Assembly: GCA_900553135.1 (NCBI GenBank)
Contig: USCO01000026.1
Coordinates: forward strand, 1 to 19,933
Length of the DNA: 19,933 nt
Source of the DNA: an uncultured Eubacteriales bacterium
GTDB taxonomy: Bacteria > Bacillota > Clostridia > Oscillospirales > Oscillospiraceae
Reading direction: 5' to 3'
In this document: positions 15,336-19,933 of the stretch, in pieces
Numbering within the stretch: position 1 is the stretch's first letter
Layout of the letters: each line of letters begins with the position of its first letter
The notes under the pieces: generated by a model
Told to the model about the DNA's origin: nothing
The model's input: the letters and a program-made list of their open reading frames with translations, nothing else
Databases searched by the model: none
Position numbers and translations under genes: made by a program

Positions 15336-16708
15336 GGGTGTTCCTCCTGATACCGCGCGCAGGCCTGGGCAAACCGGGCCGGAAGCTGGGGAATGGCGGG
15401 ATAATAGAGATGAGGAAATCCCGCAAGGATATTTCCTTTACAAGCCATGCAATTCCAGGACGTCTCCCCGTTGGGACGCAGGGCCCGGCACTGGGCGCCG
15501 TTCTCGGTACAGTCCCAGCGGTGAAACTCATGGGCTGGGAACTGCTCCCCCCGGCGCAGGAAGGTGTTCTCCTCCTCCGCCCGCAATGTCACATAGCCAA
15601 AGCGCTGTAAGCGGCCCGTTTTGTACCCCCGGCCCTCCAGCACACCGGCCATGGGCCAGGGGTTTCCCTCCGGGTCTTCCAGGGACTGCTGCAGGTACAA
15701 AAACCCGCCGCACTCCCCCAGCATGGGCATTCCGGCTTCCGCCATGGCCCGCAGCTGGGCCAGCAGAGAGCGGTTTTCGCTGAGCTGCCGGGTATATAGC
15801 TCCGGGTAGCCTCCGCCCAAATAGACGCCGCAGGTCCCTTCCGGCAACCTTTGGTCCCGCAGGGGGCTGAACTCCCGTAAGGAAAGTCCATTTTGCTCCA
15901 GCAGCTCCAAATTGTCCGGATAATAAAAACAGAAGGCCTCGTCCCGGGCCACCGCTACCACAGGGGCATGGGGGCCGGGTTGGGATATTTCCTGTTTTCT
16001 TTCCCATACCAACTGGGGCGCGGAGGCCGCCAGAGTAAACAGGCCGTCCAGGTCCACGGTCTCCTCCATCTGCCGGGCCACCCGGCCCAGGATGGCACTC
16101 AGGTCCTGGATCTCCCCGGGAGTATACAGCCCAAGATGGCGGCTGGGCAGGGCGCAGCCCTCCAGTTTCGGGAGAAAGCCAAACACCTTTACCCCTGTTT
16201 CCTGCTCGATGATTGGGGGCAGTTTAGATGCCAGTTTCTCTCCGCATTGGTTGAGGATGACTCCCTCAATAGGGTTTTCCGCCCGAAAGCGGCACACCCC
16301 CTGGATCATGGCCGCCAGGGTGGTGCTGGAGCCGCCGGGGCGCACCACCAGCACCATGGGGGTAGCGGTGGCCACAGCCAGGTGCCAGCTGCTGGCCCGG
16401 GTGGTCCCGGCCACGCCGTCAAAGCAGCCCATGACCCCCTCCATCACGGCCAAATCATGGCCGAAGGAGGCCGAAGCCAAACTTTGGCATACGGCCTCCT
16501 CCCGGCTGAAAAACAGGTCCAGATTGCGGCTGGGCACCCCCAGCACACTGCGGTGAAACATGGGGTCGATATAGTCCGGCCCGCACTTGAAGGCGCAGGG
16601 GCGCAGCCCCCGGTCCAAAGCGGCCCGCAGCAGGCCGCAGGTGACCGTGGTCTTGCCGCTTCCGCTGGAAAGGGCGGAAACCATCAGTCTTGGGGTCCTC
16701 TGCTCCAC
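15332..16708 (-). CDS. cbiA: Cobyrinate a,c-diamide synthase
   Basis: CbiA amidates the a and c carboxylates of cobyrinic acid using glutamine and ATP. The N-terminal P-loop is SALSSGSGKTTV, followed by FKCGPDYIDPMFH and MEGVMGCFDG. The C-terminal glutaminase domain has nucleophile C333 in LGECGGFLYL and histidine in AHEFHRWD. I prefer GTG 16708 (458 residues) because GGAGGA sits 6-7 nt upstream. The ATG at 16723 would place that ribosome binding site inside the gene. It starts 19 nt after the ftsK stop, with no terminator or riboswitch between. Presence of CbiA implies that corrin-ring synthesis genes lie elsewhere in the genome. Confidence 0.95.
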   Translation of the reverse strand: MEQRTPRLMVSALSSGSGKTTVTCGLLRAALDRGLRPCAFKCGPDYIDPMFHRSVLGVPSRNLDLFFSREEAVCQSLASASFGHDLAVMEGVMGCFDGVAGTTRASSWHLAVATATPMVLVVRPGGSSTTLAAMIQGVCRFRAENPIEGVILNQCGEKLASKLPPIIEQETGVKVFGFLPKLEGCALPSRHLGLYTPGEIQDLSAILGRVARQMEETVDLDGLFTLAASAPQLVWERKQEISQPGPHAPVVAVARDEAFCFYYPDNLELLEQNGLSLREFSPLRDQRLPEGTCGVYLGGGYPELYTRQLSENRSLLAQLRAMAEAGMPMLGECGGFLYLQQSLEDPEGNPWPMAGVLEGRGYKTGRLQRFGYVTLRAEEENTFLRRGEQFPAHEFHRWDCTENGAQCRALRPNGETSWNCMACKGNILAGFPHLYYPAIPQLPARFAQACARYQEEHP

Positions 16709-16727
16709 GCTCGCTCCTCCCATCTGA

Positions 16728-19604
16728 TCAAAGGGTCTCTTCCTCCGCCCGGTCCAGGGGCTCGTCCACCTCAAAGGGGGGCATATCCTCCTGGGGCACC
16801 GGCGCGGACATGGGGTTCTCTTCCACGGGAGCGGGCTGCTCCTCGGGGGGCTGGGAGACGATGCCCTGGCGGTACTGCATCTCCTGCCACTGCTCCTTGG
16901 TAATGAGCAGCTGACGGGCCTTGGAGCCCTCAAAGGGTCCCACGATGCCCTTCTCCTCCATCTGGTCCACCAGACGGGCGGCCCGGGCATAGCCCAGCTT
17001 CAGCCGCCGCTGGAGCATGGAGACCGAGGCCTGGCCCGTCTCCAGCACCACCTCGATGGCGGCATTGATGAGCTCGTCGTACTCCTCCTCCCCGTGGTCC
17101 ACGGGGCTGGAGCCGCCCACGCCCTTGGCGCCCTTCTCCTTCTCGGCGGCGTGCTGCTCGATCTCCTGCATGACCTGGTCGTCATACTGGGCGCTGCCGC
17201 TGTTCTGCTTGACGTAGTCCACCACGGCGGCCACCTCCTGGTCGGAGATGAGGCAGCCCTGCACACGGGTGGGCTTGCCGGAACCCAGAGGGAAGTACAG
17301 CATGTCGCCCCGGCCCACCAGCTTTTCCGCGCCCTGGGTGTCCAGGATGATACGAGATTCCATAGCGGAGGCCACGGCAAAGGCGATTCGGCTGGGGATG
17401 TTGGCCTTCATCAGACCGGTGATGACGTCGGCGGAAGGACGCTGGGTGGCGATGATCAGGTGCATGCCGCTGGCACGGCCCATCTGGGCCACACGGCAGA
17501 TGGACTCTTCCACCTCTTTGGCTGCCACCAGCATCAGGTCGGCCAGCTCGTCGATGACCACCACCACCTGGGGCATGGTGTCCATGCCCTCGGTCTTGGC
17601 CGCTTTGGCGTTGTAGGAGGCCAGATCGCGCACGCCCATTTCGGCAAAGGTGCGGTAGCGCTTCATCATCTCAGTTACAGCCCACTGCAGGGCGCCGGCC
17701 GCCTTCTTGGGGTCGGTGACCACGGGGATGAGCAGGTGGGGAATACCGTTGTAGATGCCCAGCTCCACCATTTTGGGGTCCACCATGATGAGACGGACCT
17801 CTTCGGGGCTGGCCTTGTACAGCAGAGAAATAATCAAGGAGTTGGTACACACCGACTTACCGGAACCGGTGGTACCGGCGATGAGCAGGTGGGGCAGCTT
17901 TGCGATGTTGCCCACGATGCAGTTGCCGCCGATGTCCTTGCCCACGGCGAAGGACACCTTGGAGGTGCTGTGCTGGAACTCGTCGGAGCTGAGCACCGTG
18001 CGGATGTTCACGGGCGAGACCAGCTTGTTGGGCACCTCGATGCCCACCATGGAGATCTTGTTGGGAATGGGGGCGATACGTACGCCGGTGGCGCCAAGGG
18101 ACAGGGCAATATCGTCGGCCAGGTTGGTCAGCTTGTTCAGCCGGACACCCTGGTCCAGCTCCAGCTCATACCGGGTCACCGAGGGGCCGCGGGTCACGTC
18201 CACGATGTTGGCGTCGATGCCGAAGGAGTGGATGGTGTCGCTGAGCCGCTGCTTGTTGGCGTTGAGCTCCACCAGGGCCTCGCCGCCCAACTCGCCCTTC
18301 CCTTCGGTCAGCAGGGACAGGGGCGGATAGTCGTAAGGGGGAACTACTTGCTCCATCCCGGTTTGAATGTGCTGGGCCATCTCCTGAGCCGCCTGGGCGG
18401 TCTCCTCCCGGCTGGCCTTGGGGGCAGCGGGTTCCGAGGTCGCAGGCTGGGGCGCGCGCTCCTGGAAGGCCGCGGGGGCGGGCGCGGGAGTGGGCGCCGC
18501 CCCGAAGGGGGGCATCACCTTAGGCTGCACCGTCGGGGGCGCAAAGACAGGCTCCTCCTCCACCGGAGCGGGGGCGGGCTGGACCACGGGAGCGGGCTCC
18601 TCCTGGGGCTTGGGCGCGGGAGCCGCAACAGGCTCCTGCCGCACTGGCTCTTCCTTCACGGGCTCCTCCCGCACAGGCTGGACCGGCTGCACCGGAGCGG
18701 GGGCGGGCTCCTCCGCCGGGGCGGCGGCAGCGGCCGCCGTCAGCAGCTGATCGGGGGCAGGCACCCGGGACTTGCGGTTGAAGAAGCTCCCCTTCCGCTT
18801 GGGCTCGGGCTCCTCCGCCTTGGGCTGCTGGCCCACCAAGGGGCCATCGTCCACGGGAATATCAATGGCCGCACGCTGGCTGGCCTGGGCCACGGCCTGA
18901 GCGCGGCTGACAGGTTCTTTCACTTTACGTTCTCTGTGTGGCAGCTCTTCCGGCTCATACTCGTACCGGGGACGGCTGAAGATCCAGTCGGCCACATCCA
19001 CAATGGTGCGGTTGAAGGCACCCAGGCACAGCAGCAGGAACAGCAGCACGAAAATCACCGTAGCGCCCACGCTGCTGAAGATCTGAACAAAGCCCTGGGC
19101 AATGACGCCGGAGATGACGCCGCCGCCGTGCATAGCCTGGCCGTTCTTCCAAAGGGTAGAGACCAGGGCGCCGTTCCAGGGCAGGGTCCCTCCCACCAAT
19201 CCGTGGATCACACAGGACAGCATCCCGGGCAGCATCAGGGCGCAGGTCAGGCGCAGGCGCACCGGCCGGCCCCGATGGAAGGCCAGGATGTAGCTGGCCA
19301 GCAGCAGGGCCGGAGGCACCAGCCAGAAGCCGTAGCCGAACAGTCCCTTCAGCACCGCGCAGAAGAAGTCGATGAAAATGGCCTTGACGTGGAAGTAGCC
19401 AAAGGCGGAAAACACGGCCAGCAGGAAGCAGACCACCGCCCCCACCTCTCTGCGGAAGGGTTTCCTTTGGGGCTGCTGGACCCGCTTTTTCCCGGAAGAA
19501 GAGGAAGCAGAACTGCTCTTTCTCCGGGTCTGGGTCGAGGCGGGAGCCTTTCGCTTCCCAGCGGTAGATTTGGAGCGGCTGGAGCCGCTTTTCTTTTGTG
19601 CCAT
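16728..19604 (-). CDS. ftsK: DNA translocase FtsK/SpoIIIE
   Basis: A membrane-anchored, hexameric ATPase that pumps chromosomal DNA through the division or sporulation septum. The 958-residue protein has a Lys/Ser-rich N-terminus (1-53), about four membrane segments (54-210) and a Pro/Glu/Ala-rich linker (about 215-440). The motor carries Walker A GTTGSGKS (about 577) and Walker B VVVIDELADL (about 682). A gamma winged-helix domain (about 838-905) reads polar DNA motifs. A short extra tail follows. ATG 19604 (MAQKKSG) with AAAGGA upstream was chosen. The frame open to 19796 overlaps the predicted promoter. Whether it acts like SpoIIIE or FtsK cannot be decided from the sequence. Confidence 0.96.
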   Translation of the reverse strand: MAQKKSGSSRSKSTAGKRKAPASTQTRRKSSSASSSSGKKRVQQPQRKPFRREVGAVVCFLLAVFSAFGYFHVKAIFIDFFCAVLKGLFGYGFWLVPPALLLASYILAFHRGRPVRLRLTCALMLPGMLSCVIHGLVGGTLPWNGALVSTLWKNGQAMHGGGVISGVIAQGFVQIFSSVGATVIFVLLFLLLCLGAFNRTIVDVADWIFSRPRYEYEPEELPHRERKVKEPVSRAQAVAQASQRAAIDIPVDDGPLVGQQPKAEEPEPKRKGSFFNRKSRVPAPDQLLTAAAAAAPAEEPAPAPVQPVQPVREEPVKEEPVRQEPVAAPAPKPQEEPAPVVQPAPAPVEEEPVFAPPTVQPKVMPPFGAAPTPAPAPAAFQERAPQPATSEPAAPKASREETAQAAQEMAQHIQTGMEQVVPPYDYPPLSLLTEGKGELGGEALVELNANKQRLSDTIHSFGIDANIVDVTRGPSVTRYELELDQGVRLNKLTNLADDIALSLGATGVRIAPIPNKISMVGIEVPNKLVSPVNIRTVLSSDEFQHSTSKVSFAVGKDIGGNCIVGNIAKLPHLLIAGTTGSGKSVCTNSLIISLLYKASPEEVRLIMVDPKMVELGIYNGIPHLLIPVVTDPKKAAGALQWAVTEMMKRYRTFAEMGVRDLASYNAKAAKTEGMDTMPQVVVVIDELADLMLVAAKEVEESICRVAQMGRASGMHLIIATQRPSADVITGLMKANIPSRIAFAVASAMESRIILDTQGAEKLVGRGDMLYFPLGSGKPTRVQGCLISDQEVAAVVDYVKQNSGSAQYDDQVMQEIEQHAAEKEKGAKGVGGSSPVDHGEEEYDELINAAIEVVLETGQASVSMLQRRLKLGYARAARLVDQMEEKGIVGPFEGSKARQLLITKEQWQEMQYRQGIVSQPPEEQPAPVEENPMSAPVPQEDMPPFEVDEPLDRAEEETL

Positions 19605-19737
19605 AATCGCGCCATCCTTTCCAGGAAAAGTGGGACGGTCCGGGGCGCACCCAAACCATCCCTTATCACCAGCACAGGCCCGGCAGGGCCCATGGAAAAC
19701 GCAAACCATTCTATGGGTAAAAATGTGCGCTGTCTTT

Positions 19738-19766
19738 ATAATAGCACACCCACTCCAACATTGCCA
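19738..19766 (-). promoter_or_regulatory. Predicted promoter of ftsK and possibly of the cobalamin run
   Basis: On the minus strand an extended -10, TGC-TATTAT (19746-19738), is preceded at 17 nt by a weak -35 TGGCAA. The predicted start near 19731 gives a leader of about 127 nt. That leader contains only a small GC hairpin (GGCCC-GGCA-GGGCC, 19677-19690) and no riboswitch that I recognise. No other promoter is evident before cbiA, so this may drive the whole run. Confidence 0.45.
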
Positions 19767-19796
19767 CCCTTTTCTTCTCCCCTGCTGCCCGGGCAT

Positions 19797-19835
19797 AAAA
19801 AACCGCGGGGAACGGCATAATACCGTTCCCCGCGG
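19797..19835 (-). terminator. Strong intrinsic terminator
   Basis: A perfect 13-bp GC-rich stem (19803-19835, 7-nt loop) is followed on the minus strand by TTTTTT (19802-19797). It lies 24 nt past the stop codon of the gene running off the right edge and separates that gene from ftsK. Confidence 0.92.
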
Positions 19836-19859
19836 AATGGGGTACAGACAGAAGGAAAA

Positions 19860-19933
19860 TTAGGCCTTACCGTCGCAGCCCAGCACGTAGACCAGCTTGT
19901 GCTTGACCAGCTCCTTGATGTTGGCGCGGGCGG
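19860..19933 (-). CDS. C-terminal end of an unrecognised protein (partial)
   Basis: The frame reads into the window from the right edge and ends with TAA at 19862-19860. The visible tail ends IKELVKHKLVYVLGCDGKA. It is too short to assign a family. The stop followed by a strong terminator and the codon usage typical of the neighbours support a real gene end. Confidence 0.6.
   Translation of the reverse strand, partial: ARANIKELVKHKLVYVLGCDGKA

Noticed and set aside
15332..16990. Extension of the cbiA frame upstream into ftsK
   Set aside because: The extra N-terminus is read out of frame through the ftsK 3' end and is Pro/Arg/Ser-rich. The family N-terminus and a ribosome binding site point to 16708.
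18418..18750. Low-complexity Gly/Ala/Ser frame suggestive of a repeat protein
   Set aside because: It is the complement of the Pro/Glu/Ala-rich linker of FtsK.
17094..19820. A 908-codon open frame on the plus strand opposite ftsK
   Set aside because: It is exactly antisense to a well-supported FtsK. The translation is His/Gly/Leu/Val-rich low-complexity sequence typical of the complement of a high-GC gene, with no family motif or ribosome binding site.

Overview
The window looks like a chromosomal segment of a high-GC, anaerobic, endospore-lineage Firmicute, most likely an Oscillospiraceae gut bacterium of the Flavonifractor/Pseudoflavonifractor/Intestinimonas kind. This assignment is inferred from strong AGGAGG-type ribosome binding sites, sigma-A-like promoters, a SpoIIIE/FtsK translocase, a clostridial-type LeuC/LeuD pair and a small Cys-rich clostridial-type peptide. 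No search was run. There are no rRNA or tRNA genes, insertion sequences or CRISPR arrays. Nearly all genes are on the minus strand.

Left part (1-6256). A possible Cys-rich mini-protein (+) lies tail-to-tail with, and overlaps, the DNA-repair gene radA. An aminotransferase gene of the aspartate aminotransferase family follows, with a leader of about 150 nt. Next comes a leucine operon transcribed leuC-leuD-leuB, without leuA. The 140-bp leuC-leuD gap carries three back-to-back hairpins that resemble a dispersed repeat.

Middle (6257-7003). A Crp/Fnr-family regulator gene (+) is divergent from leuC. Between them lies a palindrome, TGTAA-N6-TTACA. It overlaps the regulator's own -10 box and is centred at about -41.5 from the predicted leuC start site. 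This suggests a regulator that represses itself and activates the leucine operon, and it is the best candidate here for an undescribed regulatory circuit.

Right part (7010-19604). A ten-gene minus-strand run follows ftsK/spoIIIE with no visible terminator, promoter or cobalamin riboswitch in between. It encodes the late steps of cobalamin synthesis: CbiA (a,c-amidation), CobT and CobC (alpha-ribazole), CobU and CobS (nucleotide-loop assembly), CbiB and CobD (aminopropanol arm) and CobQ (remaining amidations). Corrin-ring genes are not in the window. The genes are joined by 1-4 nt stop/start overlaps or gaps under about 20 nt. Two members are unusual. One is a 108-residue 'mini-CobU' that has the P-loop and C-terminal part of CobU but lacks its middle. 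The other is a SEL1-repeat protein with an N-terminal zinc-ribbon-like motif, encoded as the last gene of the run. The run ends at a hairpin terminator shared with the Crp/Fnr gene. The right edge holds the last codons of another minus-strand gene followed by a strong terminator.
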